In this document: positions 43,082-51,113 of the stretch, piece after piece
How positions within the stretch are numbered: the first letter of the stretch is position 1
How the letters are laid out: the number at the start of each line of letters is the position of its first letter
Notes under the pieces: model-generated
Database searches by the model: none
What the model saw: only the letters and a program-made list of their open reading frames with translations
What the model was told of the DNA's origin: nothing
Origin: Saprospiraceae bacterium UBA2329
GTDB taxonomy: Bacteria > Bacteroidota > Bacteroidia > Chitinophagales > Saprospiraceae
Assembly (NCBI GenBank): GCA_002344975.1
Contig: DDUV01000060.1
Location: 9,410 to 73,409, forward strand
Direction of reading: 5' to 3'
Length of the DNA: 64,000 nt
Made by a program: the position numbers and the translations under genes

Positions 43082-43950
43082 GGAATACGGCGTCTTTGAA
43101 AAAATCCCATCAGCGCATGAAGGTAGGATTCGTCCGTACCGATTTGCAGCGCATCGGCCCCTCCTTTTGCAAAAGCATTCCTGAAATAGTCATCCCGCGC
43201 TTGGGCTGCTGCGGCATACTCGCGCCGCAACTCCGCCGACGAGCTGTCCATCCAGGCGGTGCGCCCGGTTTCAGGGTCGGTGAAGTGCAACAAACCGGCG
43301 TCGGGCAGTTGCCGCTCTAAGGGATCGCCGACCTGAATGCCGATGAGTTCGTGCCGCCGGGCCGCAATGCGAAGCGCGTGCTCGTAGTCGGGGGCAACAA
43401 AATCCGAGATTAAAAAACCGATGGACCGCTTCTTGATGACGTGGCTGAAAAACTCCAGCGCCGCAGCGATGTTGGTGCCCTTTCGGCGGGGTTCAAAATT
43501 GACCAACTCTCTGATAATGCGCAAAATGTGGTGCCTTCCCTTCTGTGGAGGGATGAACAATTCCACCTCGTCGGTAAAAAAAATGATGCCGGCTTTGTCG
43601 TTGTTTTGAATGGCCGCAAAAGCCAGCAACGCCGCTATTTCTATCTGAAACTCGCGTTTGGATTGCGCCACAGCGCCAAAGACGGAAGAGGCGCTCATGT
43701 CCACCAGCAGCATCACCGTCAGTTCGCGTTCTTCTTCAAAAACCTTCACAAACGGTTGGCCTGTGCGGGCGCTCACATTCCAGTCTATGTGGCGCACGTC
43801 GTCGCCAAACTGGTAGCTGCGCACCTCGCTGAACGACATGCCGCGCCCTTTGAACGCGCTGTGATACTCGCCTGCGAAGAGGTGGCGGCTCAGGCGTTTG
43901 GTTTTGATTTCCAATTTTCTGACTTTGCGCAGCAGTTCGGCGGTTTCCAT
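43078..43950 (-). CDS. DUF58 domain protein
   Basis: The product is 290 residues. It has the DUF58 signature GDDVRHIDWNVSARTGQPFVK (quoted in part) followed by a von Willebrand A-like part with VMLLVDMSAS, a modified MIDAS motif. In other Bacteroidota it sits beside a MoxR ATPase and VWA membrane proteins (the BatA/BatB set); none of these is in the window. It follows the ybaK gene by 12 bases in the operon MOSC-ybaK-DUF58, an unusual association. Confidence 0.9.
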   Translation of the reverse strand: METAELLRKVRKLEIKTKRLSRHLFAGEYHSAFKGRGMSFSEVRSYQFGDDVRHIDWNVSARTGQPFVKVFEEERELTVMLLVDMSASSVFGAVAQSKREFQIEIAALLAFAAIQNNDKAGIIFFTDEVELFIPPQKGRHHILRIIRELVNFEPRRKGTNIAAALEFFSHVIKKRSIGFLISDFVAPDYEHALRIAARRHELIGIQVGDPLERQLPDAGLLHFTDPETGRTAWMDSSSAELRREYAAAAQARDDYFRNAFAKGGADALQIGTDESYLHALMGFFQRRRIP

Positions 43951-43962
43951 GTCGGGGCAGAT

Positions 43963-44433
43963 TCAGGCGGTGATGTATTCAAAAACGGCATGGCAGAGGC
44001 TGCCCAATTCGCCGGGAGCTACCTCCATGAGCAGGCCGCGCGCACCGGCATTCACCAGGATGCGTTCGTGTTCCAGCGCCGATTGGTCAATAAAAACAGG
44101 GAAGTTTTTTTTCATGCCTACCGGAGAGCAGCCGCCGCGTATGTAGCCCGTAAGCGACTGCAACTCTTTCATTTCGGCCAAGTGTATTTTTTTGCAGGCA
44201 GCGAGGCGGGCCACCGTTTTGAAATCCAATGCTTTATCGCCCGGAGTGACGGCCACGACGACCTGCCCGGTTTCGGTTTTCAGCACCAGCGTTTTGAAAA
44301 TGCGCTCCAGCTCAAGCCCATTGTCGCGGGCTATTTTGTCCACGCCAAGCTGCGCCTCATCGTACCGGTATTCCACCAAACGGTAAGCGATGCCGGCCGC
44401 GTTGAGCAATCGAACGGCATTGGTTTTAGGCAT
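43963..44433 (-). CDS. ybaK: YbaK/EbsC family aminoacyl-tRNA deacylase
   Basis: The product is 156 residues, the normal length for the stand-alone editing domain. It begins KTNAVRLLNAAGIAYRL and has VLKTETGQVVVAVTPGDKALDFK with the conserved lysine, and a central GYIRGGCSPVGMKK, the signature of YbaK (Cys-tRNA(Pro) deacylase). It hydrolyses mischarged tRNA in trans. Its start overlaps the MOSC gene end by eight bases. Confidence 0.93.
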   Translation of the reverse strand: MPKTNAVRLLNAAGIAYRLVEYRYDEAQLGVDKIARDNGLELERIFKTLVLKTETGQVVVAVTPGDKALDFKTVARLAACKKIHLAEMKELQSLTGYIRGGCSPVGMKKNFPVFIDQSALEHERILVNAGARGLLMEVAPGELGSLCHAVFEYITA

Positions 44434-44920
44434 TTTCCGGCAGCAGTTTTACCTCGTCGCCCACGCTGATGTGGCCGCTGGAAACGATGCGCGCCGTGAT
44501 GCCGCCATGCCCGCACATAGCGTTGTAGCCGCCTGTGCCGAGGTTTTCCTCCATGCGCGAACAGGGCACACAGTCGCCCGTAGCTTCGATGACCACCTCG
44601 CCGATGCTGAAGCGCCGCTCTTTGAGCGCCTGCAAATTGATGCCGCGCACCACGATGTTTCGGCGGGTGAGGCCGGGGTCAATTTCCGACTGTGAGAGGA
44701 TGGAGGCTGCGGCGTCTAAATGTTCGCCCTGAATGAGGGTGAGTTGGCGTTTGCCGCCGGGATTGTCGTAGTGGTCGCCGCGAAGACCTGTGCCCGCTAC
44801 GGCTTCTACTTTTTCCACGGCAATTAATGGCTGCCGGACGCCCGGACGGATACCTATCCACGCTACGCTGCCGGTTTGCGGCATGTGGCTTTCGAGTTCG
44901 GCAATGCTTGGTTTGGCCAT
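44426..44920 (-). CDS. MOSC domain protein
   Basis: The product is 164 residues from MAKPSIAELESHMPQTGSV; the frame is open 62 codons upstream across a promoter. The MOSC fold is seen in WIGIRPGVRQPLIAVEKVEA, the conserved cysteine in TGDCVPCSRMEENL and the glycine-rich GGITARIVSSG. MOSC proteins are molybdenum cofactor sulfurase C-terminal-like, with proposed roles in sulfur or Moco handling (compare YiiM). Molybdenum genes are not nearby. It heads the operon with ybaK and the DUF58 gene. Confidence 0.9.
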   Translation of the reverse strand: MAKPSIAELESHMPQTGSVAWIGIRPGVRQPLIAVEKVEAVAGTGLRGDHYDNPGGKRQLTLIQGEHLDAAASILSQSEIDPGLTRRNIVVRGINLQALKERRFSIGEVVIEATGDCVPCSRMEENLGTGGYNAMCGHGGITARIVSSGHISVGDEVKLLPENA

Positions 44921-44933
44921 GATTGTTTTTTTG

Positions 44934-44941
44934 CAAAGGTA
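44934..44941 (-). promoter_or_regulatory. Promoter -7 box for the MOSC-ybaK-DUF58 operon
   Basis: The minus strand reads TACCTTTG, an exact TAnnTTTG match, 13 bases upstream of the MOSC start. A TTG lies 24 bases further up, slightly beyond the usual spacing. Confidence 0.5.
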
Positions 44942-44996
44942 AAAAGAGCAACCTCTTTTTAAGCACAATAACCAGTCACAAGCAGCATAACAGCTA

Positions 44997-45497
44997 CTAC
45001 CAATCGGTAAAAGTTTTATTAAAAATGTCTTCCATGACCTGGCGGAGGATGGCTTCGTGGGCCTGCGACTGTATGGAGGCGAGGTCGGTTGTAGTGGGAT
45101 AATCAAAGAAAAATTGGAAGTTTTGTTTCCAGTTTTTCTTTTCCTCTTTGTGGTCTATATATTCCACTGCAAAGGTGATGCGGAGGCGGTTGATGGCGGC
45201 CTGCTCGCCGGGCTGCGGCGCCTCGAAAGTGACGACGTAACTGACGACCTTGCCTTTGAACTCAATGTCGGGGTCGGTGTCGTTGAAAACAAGGCGCGAT
45301 TCGGTGCGGATTTTTTCCTTGAGCGTCTCGGAGGCTTCCACGGCTAAAGTGGGCGGCGCGTTGTCGGCATTGTTGACAAACTGCTCCACATAGTAGGTTT
45401 TGTAAATATTGGGGTCAATGCTGACGCCGCTGAGGGTATAGCAACCGGAAGCGGCGAGTACCGCGATGAGTGAGGTAAAAAAGATAAACTGCCTCAT
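44997..45497 (-). CDS. lptE: LptE-like LPS assembly lipoprotein
   Basis: The product is 166 residues. The lipoprotein signal RQFIFFTSLIAVLAASGCY has its lipobox cysteine at residue 19. It then follows the Bacteroidota LptE pattern: YTLSGVSIDPN, then VEQFVNNADNAPPTL and a long KIRTESRL-type helix. LptE plugs the LptD barrel that inserts lipopolysaccharide into the outer membrane. Its start overlaps the sigma-54 activator stop by four bases (ATGA), so the two are translationally coupled. lptD is not in the window. Confidence 0.87.
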   Translation of the reverse strand: MRQFIFFTSLIAVLAASGCYTLSGVSIDPNIYKTYYVEQFVNNADNAPPTLAVEASETLKEKIRTESRLVFNDTDPDIEFKGKVVSYVVTFEAPQPGEQAAINRLRITFAVEYIDHKEEKKNWKQNFQFFFDYPTTTDLASIQSQAHEAILRQVMEDIFNKTFTDW

Positions 45498-46792
45498 TGC
45501 ATGTCGTATTCTTTGATTTTGCGATACAGTGTGCGCTCGGAGATGCCGAGGTCCTGGGCGGCGTCTTTGCGACGGCCGGCATGTTTACGAAGGGCCTTGC
45601 GAATGAGTTCTTTTTCGTTTTCGATGAGCGAGAGGTTTTCTTCCAATACCTCCATGCTTTCGTAGTCGTCGTCGTGATGGCGGGAATGTTCCAGCATCAC
45701 CGCAGGCGCCGACATGTCGTAACTTTCTTCGCGCACCGGCACAATGGCCCTGCCGAGGGGCGCTTCGGGCGCTATGTGCATGGCGGCGGGTTCGGCGGGC
45801 GCGTAAGTGGTGGGCGATTGCAAGACGCGAAGGTGCTGGGTATCGGGCACGTTGAGGTCGTTGCTGCGGATGAGTTCAAAAACGAGGGTTTTGAGGTCGT
45901 TGAGGTCGCCCTTCATATCAAAGAGGAGCTTGTAGAGGATTTCTCGCTCCTGCATACCGCCGCCTTCCGAGCCATTTTTGTCGGCAATCATGGGCAGGTG
46001 GCGCTGTAGGATCATGGGCGCTACGCGGAGGAGGGATTCGGCATCCAAGAGGCGCTCTTCGGCTAATACGGAGACCTGCTCGGCTACGTTTTTGAGTTCG
46101 CGGATGTTGCCGGGCCAAGCGTAGTTTTCCAGAATACGGCGGGCTTTTTCATCTAATTGAATGGGCTGGATGCGGTATTTTTCGGAGAAGTCCACCACGA
46201 ATTTTCTGAAGAGGAGAAAGATGTCCTCCGGGCGCTCGCGCAGGGCGGGCACTTTGATGGGCACGGTATTGAGGCGGTAAAAGAGGTCTTCGCGAAACTT
46301 GCCTTTTTTGATGCGTTCTTCGAGGTTCACATTGGTGGCGGCCACAATGCGCACATCGGTTTTGAGTACGGTAGAGGAGCCGACGCGGATGAACTCGCCG
46401 TTTTCGAGTACGCGTAGGAGGTAACTTTGGGTATCTAAAGGCATTTCGCCGATCTCATCCAGAAAAATAGTGCCGCCGTCATAAGCTTCAAAATAGCCTT
46501 TGCGCTCATTGGCCGCGCCGGTGAAGGAGCCTTTTTCGTGTCCGAACAATTCGGAATTGATGGTGCCTTCGGGAATAGCGCCGCAGTTGATGGCTATGAA
46601 TTTGTTGTGTTTGCGAGCGCTGAGCGAGTGGATGACCCGCGAAAAAACCTCCTTGCCCACGCCGCTCTCGCCGGAAAGCAGCACAGTGAGGTCGGTGGGC
46701 GCCACGCGAACGGCGGTGCTGAGGGCGCGGTCGAGCAGTGCCGATTGCCCGATGATGCCGAAGCGCTGTTTGATGGTTTGTAGTTCTGACAA
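45494..46792 (-). CDS. Sigma-54-interacting transcriptional activator
   Basis: The product is 432 residues. The AAA+ domain begins almost at the N-terminus: Walker A GESGVGKE (41-48), the sigma-54 contact loop GSFTGA (88-93, Ser in place of the usual Ala), Walker B GGTIFLDEIGEM and the arginine finger region GEFIRVG. A C-terminal Fis-type helix-turn-helix is seen (RRKDAAQDLGISERTLYRKI). There is no N-terminal sensor domain, so control must come from partners or expression. It is coupled to lptE. Such an activator next to lptE is repeatedly seen in Bacteroidota. Confidence 0.93.
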   Translation of the reverse strand: MSELQTIKQRFGIIGQSALLDRALSTAVRVAPTDLTVLLSGESGVGKEVFSRVIHSLSARKHNKFIAINCGAIPEGTINSELFGHEKGSFTGAANERKGYFEAYDGGTIFLDEIGEMPLDTQSYLLRVLENGEFIRVGSSTVLKTDVRIVAATNVNLEERIKKGKFREDLFYRLNTVPIKVPALRERPEDIFLLFRKFVVDFSEKYRIQPIQLDEKARRILENYAWPGNIRELKNVAEQVSVLAEERLLDAESLLRVAPMILQRHLPMIADKNGSEGGGMQEREILYKLLFDMKGDLNDLKTLVFELIRSNDLNVPDTQHLRVLQSPTTYAPAEPAAMHIAPEAPLGRAIVPVREESYDMSAPAVMLEHSRHHDDDYESMEVLEENLSLIENEKELIRKALRKHAGRRKDAAQDLGISERTLYRKIKEYDMQ

Positions 46793-46821
46793 GATTGACG
46801 ATTTTAGCGTTGATTTACCGT

Positions 46822-47718
46822 CTATCGGCTTCCGCTGCCCGCCTCAAGACGAGAAGTTGAATAGTTTACCCAGAGTACCTCCTGACGAATATCCTTTGTA
46901 GAATGAATGGTCTTTTCAGTGCTGTAAATTTTGGTCCACTTTCCGGATGGATAAAGTTCTTCCATCAGTTCGCATTCGTAATTAGATACAGCCGCAAGAC
47001 CTTCAACAGCGTTCAATGTTTCTGCCAATGTCTTGTGATCCGAATCCGTCATTTCAAAACCATAGGATTTTGTATCGCCGCGGGTTTCATGGATGTACGG
47101 AGGATCACAGTAAAACAGTGTGTTTTTGCTGTCATAAAGTTTAATGACATCTATGGCGGGGCGATTTTCAATCTGAACTCTCAATAATCGCTCGGCAATA
47201 AAATCAAGTTGTTCAACGCCCCCCAGCCAACGGCTCACAACTCCGCTCATGCCTGCCCGACTCGTATTTTTACAATTGGCCCACCGCCCAACAGAGGCAG
47301 TTTGAGCCAAACCTGTTCTGACCTGCCTTGCCCGAACATAAAACCTTCTGGCTCGCTCCAACGATGTCAAATCGGGGTCTAATTGGCAGGCAACGGCAAA
47401 TTCTTCTCTTGAAAATGGCGTCAATGCAATTTGCTCGATGAGTGCTTCTTTTTCTTCTCTCAATACCTTGAAAAAATTCACCACCTCGCCATCTATGTCG
47501 TTGTAGGTTTCAACAGGCGAAGGCTCTCTGTTGAGCAACACCGCTCCCGACCCCGCGAATGGCTCACAGTAATGCAGGCATTCAGGAAGCTGAGGGAGCA
47601 ACCAATCAAGATGAGAAAACTTGCCGCCGTACCAACCAAAAGCTATCAGTTTTTTGGGCCTCGATAGTTTTTGAATGGGCGCTGCCGCTTTCTTCGTATT
47701 CTTGAGTGTTGTCTCCAA
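46822..47718 (-). CDS. D12-class DNA adenine methylase
   Basis: The product is 298 residues. It is a Dam-like N6-adenine methyltransferase of alpha class order: the binding start LIAFGWYGGK (24-33), motif I FAGSGAV (54-60) and catalytic motif IV DPPY (205-208). A target recognition region lies between them. No restriction enzyme gene is adjacent, so it is orphan or phage-derived. It lies between core genes and is flanked downstream by the sigma-54 activator and upstream by a short gap of repeat phrases. The recognition site cannot be read from the sequence. Confidence 0.93.
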   Translation of the reverse strand: METTLKNTKKAAAPIQKLSRPKKLIAFGWYGGKFSHLDWLLPQLPECLHYCEPFAGSGAVLLNREPSPVETYNDIDGEVVNFFKVLREEKEALIEQIALTPFSREEFAVACQLDPDLTSLERARRFYVRARQVRTGLAQTASVGRWANCKNTSRAGMSGVVSRWLGGVEQLDFIAERLLRVQIENRPAIDVIKLYDSKNTLFYCDPPYIHETRGDTKSYGFEMTDSDHKTLAETLNAVEGLAAVSNYECELMEELYPSGKWTKIYSTEKTIHSTKDIRQEVLWVNYSTSRLEAGSGSR

Positions 47719-47814
47719 AGTATCAGATTTTGTATTTTTTGCGTATTTTCAGAAATCACAACAAAGCCTTGCATATTGCTCTTGTGTGGCACAATCTTCG
47801 ATCTGCCAAAACTC

Positions 47815-47849
47815 GAAGCTTGTGGCTTGTAGCTAATGGCTTGCAGCCT
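47815..47849. repeat. GGCTTGTGGCTTGTAGC-type repeat phrase
   Basis: Imperfect copies of GGCTTGTAGC / GGCTTGCAGCC run in tandem here. The same phrase GGCTTGTGGCTTGCAGCC is in the 39.46-kb gap. The remaining bases between the methylase and miaB hold nothing I can support. Confidence 0.5.
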
Positions 47850-47881
47850 TTTATTCTCTTCCAAATTTCCTAACCTCCCCA

Positions 47882-49321
47882 TCAACACATCTCCCCCAGC
47901 AGCGTAGCCCCCGTAGCGCTTTTCACCAGCACATTCACATAATCGCCGGGTTTCAGGCCGGGTTGTTTGGGAAAGACGATCATCTTGTTTTGTGAGTTGC
48001 GACCTTTAAACTCCTGATCGGAGCGCTTGCTGTCGCCCTCAATGAGTACCCGGAAGGTTTTGCCCACGTCGGCGAGGTTGTGGCGCAGCGAAATCTGGTT
48101 TTGCAGGCGGATCACCTCGTTGAGGCGGCGCTTTTTCACCTCTTCCGGCACATCGTCCTCATACTTTTTGGCAGCCGGGGTGCCGGGGCGCTCGGAGTAG
48201 GCAAACATGTACGACATGGAGTAATTGGCGCGTTCCATCATGCTCAGCGTGTCCCTGTGTTCCTCTTCGGTTTCGGTGCAAAACCCGGTGATGATGTCTG
48301 ACGAAATGGCACAATCAGGCAGGATGCGTTCGATGGCTTCGATGCGGCCCAGATACCATTCGCGGTCGTAGGTGCGGTTCATCAGGTCAAGGATGCGGCT
48401 GTTGCCCGATTGTACAGGCAGGTGTATATAGTTGCAAATATTTTCGTGGCGGGCCATGATGTGCAGCACCTCGTCGGTCATGTCTTTGGGGTGCGAGGTG
48501 GAAAAACGCACGCGCAGGCCGGGATGAACGAGAGCCGTCATTTCCAGCAGTTCGGCGAAGGAGACGACGTGGCCGTTTTCGGGATTTTGCCATTTGTAGG
48601 AGTCCACATTTTGGCCCAGAAGCGTCACCTCGCGGTAGCCCTGCTCGAAGAGTTGGGCAGCTTCGGCCACAATGCTGAAAGCGTCGCGGCTGCGCTCGCG
48701 CCCGCGGGTGTAGGGTACCACGCAGAAGGAGCACATGTTGTCGCAGCCCCGCATGATGGAGATGAAAGCGCTGACGCCGTTGCTGTCCAATCGCAGCGGA
48801 CTGATGTCGGCGTAGGTTTCTTCACGAGACAGGAACACGTTGATGCCTTTTTCGCCGTCTTCGGCGCCGGCTATGAGTTTGGGCAGGTCGCGATAGGCAT
48901 CGGGGCCGACGACGATGTCCACCAATTTTTCCTCTTCCAGAAACTTCTTCTTCAGGCGCTCGGCCATGCAGCCCAATACGCCTACCAGCACGCCTGGGCG
49001 ACGGCGCTTTTCCAGATCGAACATGCGCAGGCGTTTGCGCACGGTCTCTTCCGCTTTTTCGCGGATGGAGCAGGTATTGATGAGGATGAGGTCGGATTCT
49101 TCCATAAAACGGGTAGGCGAAAAGCCTTCTTCGGCCAACACGGAGGCCACAATTTCGCTGTCGCTGAAATTCATCTGGCAGCCATAGCTCTCTATATAAA
49201 ATCGTTTGCCGCCGGCAGTACTCCCACTGCGGGCATCTTCCCAAAACAAGGCTTCTCCCTGCCGGTTTTCATCTATTTCTTTGGGAATACCGACCAATGT
49301 CGGGTTGTCGTCGTAAAGCAT
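47882..49321 (-). CDS. miaB: tRNA-2-methylthio-N6-dimethylallyladenosine synthase
   Basis: The product is 479 residues from MLYDDNPTLVGIPKEIDE; a frame 45 codons longer crosses the promoter. The N-terminal domain has three cluster cysteines (48, 84, 118), the radical-SAM motif CDNMCSFC has Cys193, Cys197 and Cys200, and the C-terminal TRAM domain ends with GDYVNVLVKSATGATL. MiaB adds the methylthio group to i6A37 in tRNAs reading UNN codons. The family length is normal. It has a strong private promoter. Confidence 0.95.
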   Translation of the reverse strand: MLYDDNPTLVGIPKEIDENRQGEALFWEDARSGSTAGGKRFYIESYGCQMNFSDSEIVASVLAEEGFSPTRFMEESDLILINTCSIREKAEETVRKRLRMFDLEKRRRPGVLVGVLGCMAERLKKKFLEEEKLVDIVVGPDAYRDLPKLIAGAEDGEKGINVFLSREETYADISPLRLDSNGVSAFISIMRGCDNMCSFCVVPYTRGRERSRDAFSIVAEAAQLFEQGYREVTLLGQNVDSYKWQNPENGHVVSFAELLEMTALVHPGLRVRFSTSHPKDMTDEVLHIMARHENICNYIHLPVQSGNSRILDLMNRTYDREWYLGRIEAIERILPDCAISSDIITGFCTETEEEHRDTLSMMERANYSMSYMFAYSERPGTPAAKKYEDDVPEEVKKRRLNEVIRLQNQISLRHNLADVGKTFRVLIEGDSKRSDQEFKGRNSQNKMIVFPKQPGLKPGDYVNVLVKSATGATLLGEMC

Positions 49322-49351
49322 TTGCCGTGTCTTTTTTCGTTCAATCGGCAG

Positions 49352-49381
49352 CAAAGGTAAGACTTTTTCCGGTTGTGACAA
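49352..49381 (-). promoter_or_regulatory. miaB promoter
   Basis: The minus strand has TACCTTTG (49352-49359) with TTG exactly 19 bases upstream (49379-49381), a textbook Bacteroidota promoter, 30 bases before the chosen start. Confidence 0.75.
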
Positions 49382-49448
49382 TTTGGCAGAATGGAATAAA
49401 ACTTCTTCCACCACTACCCCTTCCTCTCTACGGCTGTTGCTGTATTGC

Positions 49449-49718
49449 TCACCCAACCGCTACACTTTCCTCCACCTCCTCCAACTCCTCTTTCAGCCAG
49501 TCGTCCAAGCCTTTGTACCAATCCAAATGCGGAGGCATGGCGTGGCAGCCGCCCCGGTGCGAGATGCAAGCCGTGTATTCCCACTGTTTTTTGCAGGCCG
49601 GACAGCGCGCCGCCGTAGCAAAGGTGTTCCAAGTGTGCCCGCAGGTACACTGCCAGTAAGCGCCGCCGTCGGGTTCCCAGCCGCACTTCGGGCATTCGAT
49701 TTTGAGGTCTCCGGTCAT
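49449..49718 (-). CDS. Small zinc-ribbon protein
   Basis: The product is 89 residues from MTGDLKIECPKCGWEPDGG; a start 20 codons upstream is open but overlaps the PorV terminator. Two CxxC pairs (CPKCGW, CTCGHTW) and a third (CPACKKQW) form one or two zinc ribbons, and HRGGCHAMPPHLDWYKGLDDW ends the folded part before an acidic tail. I do not recognise a named family. It lies between porV and miaB on the same strand. Confidence 0.75.
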   Translation of the reverse strand: MTGDLKIECPKCGWEPDGGAYWQCTCGHTWNTFATAARCPACKKQWEYTACISHRGGCHAMPPHLDWYKGLDDWLKEELEEVEESVAVG

Positions 49719-49762
49719 GGTTATTACTATGGTGTTGATTGATTCAATATGCTTGCCCAAAC

Positions 49763-49801
49763 AAAAAAAGCGAGCCAAACATCCGGTCCGACTCGCTTTT
49801 T
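49763..49801 (-). terminator. Intrinsic terminator of porV
   Basis: AAAAAGCGAG and CTCGCTTTTT form a ten-pair stem that, on the minus strand, ends in a T-run. It lies 22 bases after the porV stop. Confidence 0.8.
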
Positions 49802-49823
49802 CTGTTTCAGTACCTTCCGTTTC

Positions 49824-51032
49824 TTACTCTTCAAATGCTCCAAAATCGAACAGCAGCGAGAAACGCAGCGTGTTGTCCAATGGGTTGCGTTGATTGGTAG
49901 TAGGTATCAGGTAAGAGAAGTTCAAGCCAAATACATTGTACTTGAGGCCCAAACCTGCGGTGAGAAACTTGCGCCCGCCTTTCTGCGAGTGTTCTGAGTA
50001 GTAACCGGCCCGCACAGCAAACTGCTTGTCGTACCAGTATTCTACACCGAAAGAATACATCAATTCTTTGATCTCCTCACTAAAACCCTCCGGCGCATCG
50101 CCAAAAGAGGAGAAGATGGCGCTGATGGGCGATTGTGCTTTGTAATCAGGTACGCCATCCGTGGGGCTGGTATCGCAATCGGGGCCTTGGCAGGGCGTCG
50201 GCACCAGCAGTTTGTTCACATCGGCGGCAAAAGTAATGCGGTTGAAGTCGTTGATGTCTATGTTCCAGGCAGCGCCAAGACCAAAGTTGGCAGGCAGAAA
50301 ATCTTTTGTAAGCGACTTGGTATAAGATATTTTGGAACCAATATTGGAGATGGCCAAACCTACCATCAAATCGGAATTCATGGACTTCATTTCGATGGGC
50401 GTGTTGTAGGTCAGCGAGAAGTCGGCTGCTCCTGCCACGCCTGGTTCAATCACCTCTCCGCTCACAATCTGGCCGGCTGCGAGGTTGGAAAAGATGAATT
50501 TGGCACTCACCGAGGCGCTGAACTTGTCGGCCAATTTGCGCGCATAAGCTGCCGTAACCTCAAATTCATTGGGGCGGCCCGTTACTAAAGGCTCCCCGTT
50601 CACGTCGGTAAACGGAATATCGCCCAGCGAGAAGTAGCGCAAGCCGAAGCCGAGGGTTTGCAGGTCATCCAATTTGTGGTAACCCGTCAGATAGGCAAGG
50701 TAAACGTCATTCAGTCCCAGTGCGCGCAGCCAGGGAGTGTAGGTGGCGGATACCGCTGTTTTTTGATCGGCGAAAGCCAATTTGGAAGGGTTGAAGTGAA
50801 TCGCATTCGGATCGGGCGACAAACCGATGCCCACATCGCCCATAGCGCCGGAGCGGGCGTCGGCCACGATGCGCAAAAAGGGCACCGCCGTCAATACCGT
50901 ATTGACACAGGGAGATCCGTCAAGGTTGTAGAATTTCCCGTCCGGGCCTTTTATACACTGTGCTTCGGCCGTTTGAACCGATCCGATGAGCAGCATCAAA
51001 ATCGCCGCAATGGTAAACAGTTGATATTTCAT
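49824..51032 (-). CDS. porV: Type IX secretion outer membrane protein PorV
   Basis: The product is 402 residues. The signal peptide MKYQLFTIAAILMLLIGSVQTAEAQ is followed by a cysteine-containing segment and FLRIVADARSGAMGDVGIGLSPDPNA, the PorV hallmark (quoted in part), then a FadL-like 14-strand barrel that ends in FDFGAFEE. PorV takes cargo from the SprA translocon, carries it to PorU and releases it. It is encoded immediately downstream of porU on the same strand but has its own promoter and terminator, so it is probably expressed also as a separate transcript. Confidence 0.95.
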   Translation of the reverse strand: MKYQLFTIAAILMLLIGSVQTAEAQCIKGPDGKFYNLDGSPCVNTVLTAVPFLRIVADARSGAMGDVGIGLSPDPNAIHFNPSKLAFADQKTAVSATYTPWLRALGLNDVYLAYLTGYHKLDDLQTLGFGLRYFSLGDIPFTDVNGEPLVTGRPNEFEVTAAYARKLADKFSASVSAKFIFSNLAAGQIVSGEVIEPGVAGAADFSLTYNTPIEMKSMNSDLMVGLAISNIGSKISYTKSLTKDFLPANFGLGAAWNIDINDFNRITFAADVNKLLVPTPCQGPDCDTSPTDGVPDYKAQSPISAIFSSFGDAPEGFSEEIKELMYSFGVEYWYDKQFAVRAGYYSEHSQKGGRKFLTAGLGLKYNVFGLNFSYLIPTTNQRNPLDNTLRFSLLFDFGAFEE

Positions 51033-51060
51033 GAGAAGTTATTGAGTTTGAAAAATCGTG

Positions 51061-51092
51061 CAAATATAGAGCAAAAACCTTGCCACTCCCAA
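51061..51092 (-). promoter_or_regulatory. porV promoter
   Basis: The minus strand has TATATTTG (51061-51068) with TTG 21 bases upstream (51090-51092), a good Bacteroidota promoter in the short porU-porV gap. Confidence 0.65.
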
Positions 51093-51113
51093 ACAGACGC
51101 AAAAAAGCCGTTC

